NCBI GenBank assembly: GCA_047975295.1
Contig: JBKEDH010000013.1
Location: 1 to 36,024 of the forward strand
Length of the DNA: 36,024 nt
Origin: JBKEDH01 sp047975295
GTDB lineage: Bacteria; Bacteroidota; Bacteroidia; Flavobacteriales; Flavobacteriaceae
Direction of reading: 5' to 3'
The notes under the pieces are model-generated. The model ran no database searches. It saw only the letters and a program-made list of their open reading frames with translations, and was not told the DNA's origin. The position numbers were made by a program, and so were the translations under genes. How positions within the stretch are numbered: position 1 is the stretch's first letter; each line of letters begins with the position of its first letter. This document shows positions 15,250-25,060 of this stretch, piece after piece.

Positions 15250-17586
15250 CTAAAAATCCAACTCATCAGGAACTTCTGTTTGTCCGCCATCGGGGGTTTC
15301 GTTGTTTTCCTTTGTACAATCTACATTAATGGATAAATCTTTTGGTACTTTAAAAGCAGCTTTCGAAATATCCAATTTATCATCGGCATAACAATTTTTC
15401 ATATAGAGTCCCCAAATTGGCAGTGCCATCGATGCTCCTTGTCCATAAGTTATGCTTTTAAAATGTGCTGCACGATCTTCGGCGCCAACCCAAACTCCAG
15501 TTACCAAATTAGGTACCATACCCATAAACCAACCATCACTTTGGTTTTGCGTAGTTCCTGTTTTTCCCGCTATTGGATTTGTAAATTCGTAAGGATAACC
15601 TGTAATAATTTCTTTGTAAACCGGTACGTTTTTGGCCCAATTATGGCGCAATCTGGTACCCGAACCGCCTTGGGTTACACCTTCCAGAAGTTTTATGGTA
15701 ACATAGGCTATTTCTTCACTTAAAACATCGCGTGTTTCGGGTTTAAATTGGTATAGAATAGTACCATTTTTATCTTCGATACTGGTTACCATTACCGGTT
15801 TTGTGTAAACACCTTTATTTGCAAAGGTAGAATAGGCTCCAACCATTTCGTAAACACTTAAATCGGGTGTTCCCAAAGCAATGGACGGTACTGTGGGGAT
15901 TTCGGATTCTACACCCAATTTCCTCACCAAATCGATAACGGTTTGTGGGCCAACTTTATCCATTAACTGAGCAGTAATAGTATTGATCGAATTTGCCAAG
16001 GCATTTTTTAAGGTACGGTTACCTCCGTATTTACCATCGGAATTTTTAGGGCACCAATCTTCGGGATTTCCAAATTTAAGTGCTTCTATACAAAAAGGTA
16101 CGTTGGGAAGTTCGTCGCATGGCGAATAATGCAATTGGTCGATAGCTGCCGAATACACAAAAGGTTTAAAAGTAGAACCTACTTGACGCTTGCCCTGTTT
16201 AACCATATCGTACTGGAAATGGCGGTAGTCCACACCGCCAACCCAAGCTTTTACATGTCCCGTTTGTGGATTCATGGACATCATGCCCGTGCGCAAAAAT
16301 GTTTTATAATAACGCATGGAATCTATGGGTTTCATTATGGTATCTATTTCCGCTGTCTTACCGTCTATCCATTTAAAAACCGTCATATCAATGGGTTTGT
16401 AAAAAGAGGCTTCTATCTCCTTATTGCTTTTCTTTAAGTCGTATTTTAAGTGGCGCCACCGTTCTGATTGCCTCATAGACCGTTTTAAAAGTGAATCGAT
16501 AGCGATTTCTTTTAAATCTAAAAAAGGAGCTGTTGGGTTACGATCGGGTGTGTTTTGGTGAAAAAATTCAGCCTGCAATTTCGCCATGTGTTGTTGTACG
16601 GCGTTTTCGGCATGTTGTTGCATACGGGAGTCGATGGTCGTATATATTTTTAATCCGTCGTTATATAAATTCCATTTTGTGCCATCCGGTTTTGGATTTT
16701 CGTTAATCCACTCTTTCATAAAGGTTTTTAAATATTCCCTAAAGTAAGTAGCAATGCCTTCACGGTGCGATTCGGGTGAGTAGTTTAAATTCAATTCGGT
16801 TTTTTGTAATGAATCTTTAACGGCTTGCGTAATGTATCCATATTTTTTCATTTGAAACAAAACAACATTACGCCTGTTTTTAACACCTACAGGATTTCGG
16901 TTTGGTCTTGGGTTATATAAGGATGAATTTTTAAACATGCCTACTAACATGGCCGATTCCTTTATGTCGAGATCTTTGGGTTCTTTTCCAAAATATATGC
17001 GTGCAGCACTACGAATACCATCGGCATTGTTGCCAAAGTCGTAAATATTGAAGTATTGGGCTATAATTTCCTCTTTTGTGTATTGGCGCTCTAAGCGGAT
17101 GGCTATAATCCACTCCTTAATTTTCTGTATAACACGTTCTACAATGTTTTTAGAGCCTTCACCATGAAACAACTGTTTGGCCAATTGTTGCGAAATGGTA
17201 CTGGCGCCACCACCACCGCCCATTTTTACAACAGCACGGCCGGTACCGTACCAATCGATTCCAGAATGTTCGTAATAGCGCACGTCTTCGGTAGCAACAA
17301 GAGCATCTACCAAGTGTTTGGGCAGTTCGTTGTAACTTACGGGTGTACGGTTGTCGTCAAGATAAAACTTACCCAATGTTTGGGCATTCGAAGATACAAT
17401 TTCGGTAGCGAGATTGGTTTTTGGATTTTCCAATACGGTATGGTCGGGCATTTCGCCAAATACACCCCAAGAAGCTAATAAAAAAAGAAGTAAAACAGAT
17501 ACAATAGCTCCTGTAAATAATATCCAGAACCATCTTATGTATTTTGAAAAATCTTGCTGTTTGGTTGTCTGCTTTTGTTTTGCCAT
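15250..17586 (-). CDS. mrcA: Penicillin-binding protein 1A (bifunctional transglycosylase/transpeptidase)
   Basis: The 778-residue class A PBP builds and cross-links peptidoglycan at the outer face of the inner membrane. One membrane anchor lies at about residues 18-41. The GT51 domain has the catalytic TEDVRYYEHSGIDW (Glu100) and GASTISQQLAKQLF. The transpeptidase domain has SxxK in GSTFKPF (Ser471, Lys474), SIN in ALANSINTITAQ and KTG in AGKTGTTQNQSDGWF (Lys675). All active-site motifs are intact and the length is normal. It lies downstream of ricT and gldH on the same strand, separated from gldH by 118 bp. The acidic C-terminal tail is short. Confidence 0.96.
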   Translation of the reverse strand: MAKQKQTTKQQDFSKYIRWFWILFTGAIVSVLLLFLLASWGVFGEMPDHTVLENPKTNLATEIVSSNAQTLGKFYLDDNRTPVSYNELPKHLVDALVATEDVRYYEHSGIDWYGTGRAVVKMGGGGGASTISQQLAKQLFHGEGSKNIVERVIQKIKEWIIAIRLERQYTKEEIIAQYFNIYDFGNNADGIRSAARIYFGKEPKDLDIKESAMLVGMFKNSSLYNPRPNRNPVGVKNRRNVVLFQMKKYGYITQAVKDSLQKTELNLNYSPESHREGIATYFREYLKTFMKEWINENPKPDGTKWNLYNDGLKIYTTIDSRMQQHAENAVQQHMAKLQAEFFHQNTPDRNPTAPFLDLKEIAIDSLLKRSMRQSERWRHLKYDLKKSNKEIEASFYKPIDMTVFKWIDGKTAEIDTIMKPIDSMRYYKTFLRTGMMSMNPQTGHVKAWVGGVDYRHFQYDMVKQGKRQVGSTFKPFVYSAAIDQLHYSPCDELPNVPFCIEALKFGNPEDWCPKNSDGKYGGNRTLKNALANSINTITAQLMDKVGPQTVIDLVRKLGVESEIPTVPSIALGTPDLSVYEMVGAYSTFANKGVYTKPVMVTSIEDKNGTILYQFKPETRDVLSEEIAYVTIKLLEGVTQGGSGTRLRHNWAKNVPVYKEIITGYPYEFTNPIAGKTGTTQNQSDGWFMGMVPNLVTGVWVGAEDRAAHFKSITYGQGASMALPIWGLYMKNCYADDKLDISKAAFKVPKDLSINVDCTKENNETPDGGQTEVPDELDF

Positions 17587-17704
17587 GAAAAATTGTTTTG
17601 TATTTTTATACTGTACCCACTTTTGGTTCAGGTTAAAAATTATCTTTCAAGATCTTGATAAGTTCTAAAAACCGGTCTTAATCTTCTATTTTATTCACCA
17701 TTTA

Positions 17705-18190
17705 CTAAGGCGCTTTCTCTATTCTAAAACCAACATCGGTTATGCCATCCAGTTCCAACACACCATTTTCTTTTCCGTTTTCGCGCATGGCTTGTTGTAT
17801 ATTTACTTGGTATTTACCGGTTTCGTTAAAAACCACATGCTCTTTGTACCAAAGTTTATTTTCTTTTACATCGTTAAATCCCGTACCAAGAAACTTACCT
17901 GTTGCATCGGCCATCTTATATTCTAAGGTATCTGTTATAGTTTTACCGTGCGGAAATACCATTTCTACAATTAAAAATAAATTACTGTACTTGTATGCGT
18001 TGGTATTTCTTAGGTTAACAAATAAATTGTAGGTTTGGGTAGAATCGGGCGGTGTTATGTTAAAACTTACAACAGTATCTTTGTGCCATTGATTGGGCAA
18101 GGTTTTGTATTGGTCGAACACACTTTTGGAGTCGCAAGCCATACATATTAAAGCAACAAATAAAAAAAACAGCACTTTACTTTTTGGCAT
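17705..18190 (-). CDS. gldH: Gliding motility lipoprotein GldH
   Basis: GldH is an outer-envelope lipoprotein needed for gliding in Flavobacterium and associated with the gliding/T9SS machinery. The ATG at 18190 gives 161 residues and places a lipoprotein signal at the N-terminus (MPKSKVLFFLFVALICMAC, Cys19). Starting further upstream at 18298 would bury this signal. The mature part has the family features: FDQYKTLPNQWHKDTVVSFN, YNLFVNLRNTNAYKYSNLFLIVEM, TDTLEYKMADATGKFLGTG and GITDVGFRIEK at the end. The start overlaps the end of ricT by 14 bp, which suggests translational coupling. The ricT-gldH-PBP1A order is a conserved flavobacterial neighbourhood as I recall it. Confidence 0.93.
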   Translation of the reverse strand: MPKSKVLFFLFVALICMACDSKSVFDQYKTLPNQWHKDTVVSFNITPPDSTQTYNLFVNLRNTNAYKYSNLFLIVEMVFPHGKTITDTLEYKMADATGKFLGTGFNDVKENKLWYKEHVVFNETGKYQVNIQQAMRENGKENGVLELDGITDVGFRIEKAP

Positions 18191-19379
18191 GGTTTGTTTT
18201 TTGGTTTCTGGGTTTGTTGTTTTTCCTGTTGTTATTGTTCCTATTATTGTTTTTGTTCTTATTTCTTTTACGTTTGTTTCTGGGCTTTGGATTATCAAAA
18301 CGGGTTAAACTGTCTTGCCCTACAACGTTTTCAAAGTCAATTTTAGTATCTTCTAGTAAATCTGAAGCAAATTCTTCTAGTGTGGCAACTTTTTCGTTAT
18401 TCTTATTTTTTTCGATAATATCGTTAGCTTGTTCGGTAGTAATTTTAAGCCAATTGGCCCATTCGCCTTCGTATGCATACCATAAATGTCCCTTAAAAAT
18501 ATCTATTTTCTGGCAAATAGCAGCCCCTTTTTCGGTATGGAGTTTTATTTCGGACTTTGGAAAACTTTTTAAGGCTTCCAAATAGGTATCCAGCTCGTAG
18601 TTAAGACAGCATTTTAACTTGCCACATTGTCCGGCCAATTTTTGCGGATTTAACGATAACTGCTGATAACGTGCGGCAGAAGTGCTTACCGAACGAAAAT
18701 CGGTTAACCAAGTAGAACAGCACAGTTCGCGCCCACACGAACCAATGCCACCAAGACGTGAAGCTTCTTGACGGAAACCTATTTGTTTCATCTCTATTCG
18801 GGTTCTAAATTCGCGAGCAAATACTTTGATGAGTTCACGAAAATCTACACGTTCTTCGGCGGTATAATAAAATGTGGCCTTACTTGCATCACCTTGAAAT
18901 TCTATATCGGAAATTTTCATTTCTAATCTTAAATCAATCGCAAATTGACGTGCTTTTACTTTCATGGGCTCTTCACGCTCCCGAGCCTGTTGCCAAACAT
19001 CGATATCTTTTTGGTTGGCTTTGCGGTATATTTTAAGTGCCTCTTTTTCTTTTACGGGTACATTTTTGCGTTTCATTTGTACGCGCACCAATTCGCCCGT
19101 AAGGGTAACAACACCTATATCGTGACCAGATTGTGCTTGTGTAGCCACCACATCGCCTATGGAAAGTGTGAGGTTTTCGGAATTGAAATAGTAATCTTTC
19201 CGTCCGTTTTTATAGCGGATTTCAACCCAGTTAAACGGTTTTTCTCCATTGGGTAGCGACATATTCGATAACCAATCAAAAACAGTTAGTTTATTGCAGC
19301 TATCGGTTCCACAGGTACCATTATTCTGGCATCCTCTTGGCTGTCCGCTTTTGCCTGTCGAACAATTGTTACAAGCCAT
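18177..19379 (-). CDS. ricT: PSP1-domain protein RicT (YaaT-like)
   Basis: The 400-residue protein has the PSP1 C-terminal conserved region, as in Bacillus RicT/YaaT, which joins the Ric complex that affects RNase Y-dependent RNA maturation. The core runs from about 40 to 290, with FYYTAEERVDFRELIKVFAREFRTRIEM, the Cys block GIGSCGRELCCSTWL and GQCGKLKCCLNYE. These cysteines are the type that hold iron-sulfur clusters in characterised Ric proteins. The N-terminus adds five more cysteines in the first 28 residues (C3, C6, C17, C23, C28). The C-terminal ~40 residues are a low-complexity K/R/N tail, probably disordered and nucleic-acid binding. It leads a minus-strand group with gldH. Confidence 0.92.
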   Translation of the reverse strand: MACNNCSTGKSGQPRGCQNNGTCGTDSCNKLTVFDWLSNMSLPNGEKPFNWVEIRYKNGRKDYYFNSENLTLSIGDVVATQAQSGHDIGVVTLTGELVRVQMKRKNVPVKEKEALKIYRKANQKDIDVWQQAREREEPMKVKARQFAIDLRLEMKISDIEFQGDASKATFYYTAEERVDFRELIKVFAREFRTRIEMKQIGFRQEASRLGGIGSCGRELCCSTWLTDFRSVSTSAARYQQLSLNPQKLAGQCGKLKCCLNYELDTYLEALKSFPKSEIKLHTEKGAAICQKIDIFKGHLWYAYEGEWANWLKITTEQANDIIEKNKNNEKVATLEEFASDLLEDTKIDFENVVGQDSLTRFDNPKPRNKRKRNKNKNNNRNNNNRKNNKPRNQKTNHAKK

Positions 19380-19604
19380 ATTTTTATATCTTGAACCCGT
19401 TAATAACGATATATTACGAGTGATGGTTTATAATTAATTTGAAAAGGTAAAGATAATATTATTATATTATTTATGTAGATTGATGAAAAATTATCTTATT
19501 TGGCTTGTCTTTTTGGTTTTTAAGAAAGTGGTTTTACGGCTTTTTAAATGTCTGTATTTAGCAAAATAATTCTTATTTTTATACAAAAACCATAAACACC
19601 AACC

Positions 19605-21974
19605 ATGGTACCAACACTATCCAAACGTTTTAAACTATTATTAATTTTAGGACTTACTTTTTCCTGTTCCGAAGAAAAAAAGCCAACAACTGTTCAAGAA
19701 CTTTGGTACGATAAACCTGCCGAAAAGTGGATACAGGCTCTACCCGTTGGTAATGGCCGTTTGGGAGCCATGATTTTTGGAGGCACTACAAACGAGCGCA
19801 TCCAACTTAATGAAGATTCCATGTGGCCCGGCGGCCCGGAAGATTGGGGAAATTCTAAAGGTACACCAGATGATCTTGCCAAAATTAGACAATTGGTAGA
19901 GGAAAGGAAGCTCCAATTGGCCGATAGTTTATATGTGGAAAAATTTTCCTTTAAGTCCGTTGTGCGGTCGCACCAAACCATGGGCGATTTGTATATTGAT
20001 TTTAAAGGAGACAGAACCATTACCGATTACAAACGCTCGCTCAATTTAAACAAAGCCCTTTCAACAACAACATATAAAGTTAATGGTTATGCATTTTCGC
20101 AAAAGGTATTTGCCTCTACGCCAGACGATGTTTTAATTGTTTATTTGGAAAGTGAAAATCCGGAAGGCATATCATTCAGCTTAAAACTAAACCGCCCAAA
20201 GGACAATGGCAAGGAAACCGTTACGGTTAGCAATCCTTCCAATAACGAAATAAGTATGAAAGGTGAAGTTACCCAATTGGGGGGTAAAAAATTCTCGGAA
20301 CCTTTCCCGATTGATTACGGTGTTAAGTTCGAAACCCTATTACATGTTAAAGCACCAAACGATAAAATCGAGGCCAAAAACGGTACGCTAACATTAACCA
20401 ATGTTAAGTCGGCCATACTTTACATTAGCGGAAAATCATCGTATTACCATACCGAAAACTATGTAGCCGAAAACAAAAAAGTAATTGAAAAAGCCTTAAA
20501 ATTTAATACCGATGAATTGTTAAAACGCCATATAGAAGATTATCAAGCCTTTTATAACAGGGTTACTTTCAATTTAAAAGAACACGCACAGGACACTTTA
20601 CCCACCAATGTACGCTTGCAACGCACTAAAAAAGGCCAAGTTGATATCGGGTTGGCATCGCTCCTGTTCCATTATGGGCGTTATTTACTTATTTCATCTT
20701 CAAGACCGGGTGCCAATCCGGCCAACCTGCAAGGTCTTTGGAACGAACATATAAAAGCACCTTGGAATGCCGATTATCACTTAAACATAAACATGCAAAT
20801 GAATTATTGGCCGGCAAATCTTACCAATTTGGCCGAACTGAACCAACCCTTTTTTCATTTTTCCGACAAACTTATAGCACATGGTAAAAAAAATGCCATA
20901 GAACAATATGGTATAAAAAGAGGAGCTGTAATACACCATGCTTCCGATTTTTGGGCAACCACATGGGTACGAGGAGGCAAAGCGTATTGGGGCGCTTGGA
21001 TACATGGTGGCGGCTGGTTGGCACAACATTATTTTGAATATTACAAATTTACAGAAGATAACGTTTTCCTTAAAGAAAGGGCGTATCCGTTTTTAAAGGA
21101 AATAGCAGCCTTTTACGCCGATTGGTTGGTTTGGGATGAAAATTTGAACGGTTATGTTTCAACACCCGAATCTTCGCCCGAAAATTCATATATTGCCGAA
21201 AATGGCCAACGCGCTGCACTTTCGTACGGTTGTGCCATGGGGCATCAAATAATTGCAGAGGTTTTTACCAATTATATTGAAACCACAAATATTCTAAATA
21301 TAGAAGAACCTCTTGTTGCCGAAGTAAAAGAAAAGTTGGCTAAGCTGCTTCCCAGCGTACAGATAGGCCCCGATGGTAGGATTTTAGAATGGAACAAGCC
21401 CTACGACGAACCCGAAAAAGGGCATCGCCATATGTCGCATTTGTACGCTTTGCATCCCGGAACAACCATAACCGAAAGCGATACCTTGGCTTTTTTAGGA
21501 GCACAAAAAACTATAGATTACCGCATAGAATATGGTGGTGCCGGTACCGGTTGGAGTCGTGCTTGGATGATAAACTTTAATGCCCGCTTGTTAGATTCTG
21601 TTTCGGCACAGCACAATATTGATGCGTTTTTAAAAAAATCAATCGCCCATAACTTGTTCGATGAGCATCCGCCATTTCAAATCGACGGTAATTTTGGTTA
21701 TACCGCCGGTGTAGCCGAATTATTATTGCAGTCGCACGAAGGTTTTTTACGTTTGCTTCCCGCTTTACCTACCCATTGGAAAAATGGTAGTATTACCGGA
21801 CTAAAGGCTCGTGGTGATATTGAAGTGGATTTGGAATGGGAAAACGGAGCATTAAAAAAGGTAATACTTTTATCCTGTAAGGAAAAAACAATACAGCTTA
21901 AATACAAGCAACATTTTAAAGAGCTAACACTTAAACCCAATAAAAAAATGCTATTAAATGGTAATGTTGAATGA
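19605..21974 (+). CDS. GH95 alpha-L-fucosidase-like glycoside hydrolase (lipoprotein)
   Basis: The 789-residue enzyme should remove terminal alpha-L-fucose or alpha-L-galactose by inversion. A lipoprotein signal ends in LTFSC (Cys21), so it is probably attached to a membrane facing the periplasm or surface. The N-terminal beta-domain starts at ELWYDKPAEKWIQALPVGNGRLGAM. The helical barrel carries the GH95 asparagine pair in DYHLNINMQMNYW (Asn394, Asn396), the putative acid in SPEN (Glu526) and the aspartate in QIDGNFG (Asp694). The catalytic set therefore looks complete. No SusC/SusD, sulfatase or other carbohydrate enzymes lie nearby, so it is outside a polysaccharide locus. It converges on the metalloprotease gene with only 15 bp between stops. 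Confidence 0.93.
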   Translation: MVPTLSKRFKLLLILGLTFSCSEEKKPTTVQELWYDKPAEKWIQALPVGNGRLGAMIFGGTTNERIQLNEDSMWPGGPEDWGNSKGTPDDLAKIRQLVEERKLQLADSLYVEKFSFKSVVRSHQTMGDLYIDFKGDRTITDYKRSLNLNKALSTTTYKVNGYAFSQKVFASTPDDVLIVYLESENPEGISFSLKLNRPKDNGKETVTVSNPSNNEISMKGEVTQLGGKKFSEPFPIDYGVKFETLLHVKAPNDKIEAKNGTLTLTNVKSAILYISGKSSYYHTENYVAENKKVIEKALKFNTDELLKRHIEDYQAFYNRVTFNLKEHAQDTLPTNVRLQRTKKGQVDIGLASLLFHYGRYLLISSSRPGANPANLQGLWNEHIKAPWNADYHLNINMQMNYWPANLTNLAELNQPFFHFSDKLIAHGKKNAIEQYGIKRGAVIHHASDFWATTWVRGGKAYWGAWIHGGGWLAQHYFEYYKFTEDNVFLKERAYPFLKEIAAFYADWLVWDENLNGYVSTPESSPENSYIAENGQRAALSYGCAMGHQIIAEVFTNYIETTNILNIEEPLVAEVKEKLAKLLPSVQIGPDGRILEWNKPYDEPEKGHRHMSHLYALHPGTTITESDTLAFLGAQKTIDYRIEYGGAGTGWSRAWMINFNARLLDSVSAQHNIDAFLKKSIAHNLFDEHPPFQIDGNFGYTAGVAELLLQSHEGFLRLLPALPTHWKNGSITGLKARGDIEVDLEWENGALKKVILLSCKEKTIQLKYKQHFKELTLKPNKKMLLNGNVE

Positions 21975-21989
21975 TAAACAGAATTAGAA

Positions 21990-24989
21990 CTACCGAATTA
22001 TAATTTTTTTGGTTTCGGTTTTCTTATCGTCTGATATTCTTAAAATATACATTCCAGTTTGCGTATTATTAAGTTGTATATCTTGGTTAAAATCTCCTGG
22101 ATTTTGGAATGTTTTTTTAAAAATAAGACGGTTTCTAATATCAAAAATACCAATATCAATAGTACTATCTAAGGTACCGTTTAACGTTACTGTAAACAAA
22201 CCATTATTTGGATTGGGAAAAACGCTCAAATTTTCAAAGCCATTGGTTTCAATAGTAGTCGAAGGTATAATGTTTAAAGTATAATCTTCAACTTCGCCAT
22301 CAAAACCGTTTTCACAGGCTGTGGGCGTTCCATCATTTTTGTACTTTGTTGATACACGCATAATGGTACTTCCCATAACGGCATTATCCGGTACAGTAAC
22401 AGAAAGTGGAGAATTGCCTGTTTCACCATCGGTTGCATTGGTTGTATCACCCAAAATATAAGCTTCACCAGCATCGTTAAAACTACAATTTTGGTTCCAA
22501 TCTATCCAAACTAAGGTTGTAACATCGTAATCGCCATCGGTATTTACCCTAACGGTTAAATTGTACGAGCTGTTTCTGTTAAGGTTTGTAGTAACATTGG
22601 TATAATCGCTATAGCCACTCGGTTTTCCCGAAGCCTGATTAATAGTGTTTAACGTAACCAAGGTAGTACTGGTTTCGTATTCGTTGTTGGCTTCAGATTT
22701 ACATATACTGTTATAAAAAGGTAAATTAAAAATCTTAGTTTTTGTTTTAGTCGTGGCTGTTCCTTCAATCGTTATATTATAATCACCATTGGTAATAGCG
22801 TCCAGATGGTTTATTTCCATAGTTACATTTCCGGAGGCACTTAAACTTTCGGGAGTAAAAGTAACACTTGTGCCTACCGGTTGCCCAGTTATCGAGAATA
22901 CCGTAGTTTCGGAAAAACCATTGGAAACTTCATAATCAAAATTAAAGACAGCCTTATTATCACCACAATTTATAGGCATCAAGGTTTCATTTGCAATATA
23001 AAAATCGGGAGCCGATGTTATGGTAAAATCAAAATCGGAAACATCATAAAAAATATTATCGGCAGCCTCAATTAACAGTCTGGCATTTTCGGTATCGGCA
23101 ATAGCGGGTACAGTATAACTGTACGACCCATTGTTGGGAATGTTCGATATTAATGTTGTAAATGTTGTTCCGCCATCGATTGATAGTTTTATATTCACCA
23201 ATTGGCAATTTATGGTAGCATTATTGGTTTCGCCTACATTCCAAACAATGGTTTCTGTTTCGCCCTGAGTCCAAGACACCGGATTTTCTACGGTAAAAGG
23301 AGCTACCTCTTCAACCGTAATTTGCATGGTATCGAAACTGGTTTGCCCTCCGGAGGCATTATTAGGTGAACGATCGCGAACGGTCAAAGCCCAATTAAGG
23401 GTTCTTGCTACTGTCGAAACGGTTTCCCAATCGCTATTTAAAGTAGGATTGGTTTGTATTATATTGCCAGCCAAAACACTAGCAAATTTGGGGATATGGC
23501 GTTCGGGAATATTGGTAGGAGGCAACGAACGGTTTACCGAGCCTTCTGCAAGTTCCGGTCCAAAATTAAGGTAATTGGTCATACCACTATCGGTCTGTTC
23601 CCAGCAATAAGTTAGGTTATCTCCGGCATCGGTATCGGTGGCACTTCCTTTTAAAATATAGGGTGTACCTGCCGGAATATGATAATCGGCTCCAGCATTG
23701 GCAATGGGCGAGTTATTGGTAATAACCTCGGTTGTTTGGCAGGATTTGGTTTGTAAATTATCCAAAATCTGTTTAATGCTATGGTAATGAAAATAATCGT
23801 CGCTATCTAGTTGTACGTTATTTTGATTTTCCAACCCGGCGTATCCCATAATGGTACTGCCGCTTCCAGGTTCTGCACTTACCCCCGCTCCTTCATTTTC
23901 GAAAGCAAAGGTGTGATTGGCTCCCATTTGATGGCCTATTTCATGGGCAACAAAATCGATATCGAAACTATCACCTTCAGGAATATTATTTGCCGGTGAA
24001 GTAAAACCACTCCCTTTTTGGCCATCAACACAAACACAGCCAATACATCCAGCATCGCCACCACCGCCGCTTGCACCAAATAAATGACCAACATCGTAAG
24101 CAGCATTGCCTATTTCGGTAGTTAGGGTATTTTGCAGTTCGGTACTCCAAGCCCCATCTGCCCCAACACCGGCATCGGAATACGGATCGGTAGCAGCATC
24201 GGTATAAATAAGTTGTGTGGCATCGACCAACTCGAACCGAATGGCCATATCATTCTCAAACACTTCATTAACACGACTTAAAGTTGTGTTAATGGCTGCC
24301 AAAGCATCGGCTACTGGATCACTTATATAATGATAAGCGGTATATTCGGCCATTGTAGAAATAGCTATCCTGAATTTTTGTAAAGTTTTTGTATTGGCTC
24401 CACCTTCATTCAAGGCTGTTTTATTACTTCTCTTTAAAGTAGTATTTAAAGTTTCGATAGTTTTACACTCGAAAGTATTGAAGGGTTTTTTACGTGAACT
24501 TCGTTGATATACCACATATTTATTGCTTCCTTTTTTAATAGGTTGCATAAATACGGTCGGTCGGTCGGGGTAGCTTATCATGGTTTCTATACCATTATGG
24601 GAAACGCTCATACGTAGTCGGATATCAGAATTATTAGAAGCAAATCCTACATACGATTTTATATGGGGATATTTTGCGGCCAATTTTGCCGAAAAAACAG
24701 AAGATTCGTAAATGAAAAAAGTTTGTAAGCGACCTTCTTCTGTAGGAAGGTTTAGTTTGGTTCTTTCTGAACTTTTTGGAATTTGAAAAGGTATTTTATC
24801 AAGATTCTTTTTTAAAACGGAAAAGTTAAGTTTGTAAAAATAAACCTTTTCCGAATCGAGATTAAGTTTCGAAATGTCTTTTGTTAGTCTATCATCGTTC
24901 AATTTCTCCCAAGGTAATTCTTGTCCAAAAACAGAAAAGACCGATAAAACCATTGCTATTGAAAAAACATAATGTAGTTTTGCTTTCAT
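21990..24989 (-). CDS. Secreted reprolysin-like metalloprotease with T9SS sorting domain
   Basis: The 999-residue secreted zinc protease has a signal peptide (residues about 1-22, ending VFGQ) and an N-terminal propeptide-like region to about 200. A metzincin catalytic domain starts at KFRIAISTMAEYTAYH and holds HEIGHQMGANH (His349, Glu350, His353, His359) with a following Met-turn candidate STIMGYAG. Ig/PKD-like modules come next (PIANAGADYHIPAGTPYILKG), then a GEVEDYTLNI-type domain with WIDWNQNCSFNDAGE. The last ~80 residues are a type A T9SS sorting domain (LSVFPNPNNGLF to GMYILRISDDKKTETKKIIIR). It should cross the outer membrane by T9SS and be cell-attached or released. It is monocistronic and divergent from ribF. 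Confidence 0.95.
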   Translation of the reverse strand: MKAKLHYVFSIAMVLSVFSVFGQELPWEKLNDDRLTKDISKLNLDSEKVYFYKLNFSVLKKNLDKIPFQIPKSSERTKLNLPTEEGRLQTFFIYESSVFSAKLAAKYPHIKSYVGFASNNSDIRLRMSVSHNGIETMISYPDRPTVFMQPIKKGSNKYVVYQRSSRKKPFNTFECKTIETLNTTLKRSNKTALNEGGANTKTLQKFRIAISTMAEYTAYHYISDPVADALAAINTTLSRVNEVFENDMAIRFELVDATQLIYTDAATDPYSDAGVGADGAWSTELQNTLTTEIGNAAYDVGHLFGASGGGGDAGCIGCVCVDGQKGSGFTSPANNIPEGDSFDIDFVAHEIGHQMGANHTFAFENEGAGVSAEPGSGSTIMGYAGLENQNNVQLDSDDYFHYHSIKQILDNLQTKSCQTTEVITNNSPIANAGADYHIPAGTPYILKGSATDTDAGDNLTYCWEQTDSGMTNYLNFGPELAEGSVNRSLPPTNIPERHIPKFASVLAGNIIQTNPTLNSDWETVSTVARTLNWALTVRDRSPNNASGGQTSFDTMQITVEEVAPFTVENPVSWTQGETETIVWNVGETNNATINCQLVNIKLSIDGGTTFTTLISNIPNNGSYSYTVPAIADTENARLLIEAADNIFYDVSDFDFTITSAPDFYIANETLMPINCGDNKAVFNFDYEVSNGFSETTVFSITGQPVGTSVTFTPESLSASGNVTMEINHLDAITNGDYNITIEGTATTKTKTKIFNLPFYNSICKSEANNEYETSTTLVTLNTINQASGKPSGYSDYTNVTTNLNRNSSYNLTVRVNTDGDYDVTTLVWIDWNQNCSFNDAGEAYILGDTTNATDGETGNSPLSVTVPDNAVMGSTIMRVSTKYKNDGTPTACENGFDGEVEDYTLNIIPSTTIETNGFENLSVFPNPNNGLFTVTLNGTLDSTIDIGIFDIRNRLIFKKTFQNPGDFNQDIQLNNTQTGMYILRISDDKKTETKKIIIR

Positions 24990-25060
24990 TAATTTTTTGG
25001 TGTTAAAAGACTATAAGCAAATCTAACTTATTTATAGCAAAATAACAATTAAGCGTTTTT

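Noticed and set aside
18191..18298. N-terminal extension of gldH
   Set aside because: It is antisense-free but lies wholly within ricT in another frame, and it would bury the lipoprotein signal.
24990..25060. FMN riboswitch before ribF
   Set aside because: The gap is only 71 bp, AT-rich and without the conserved RFN blocks.
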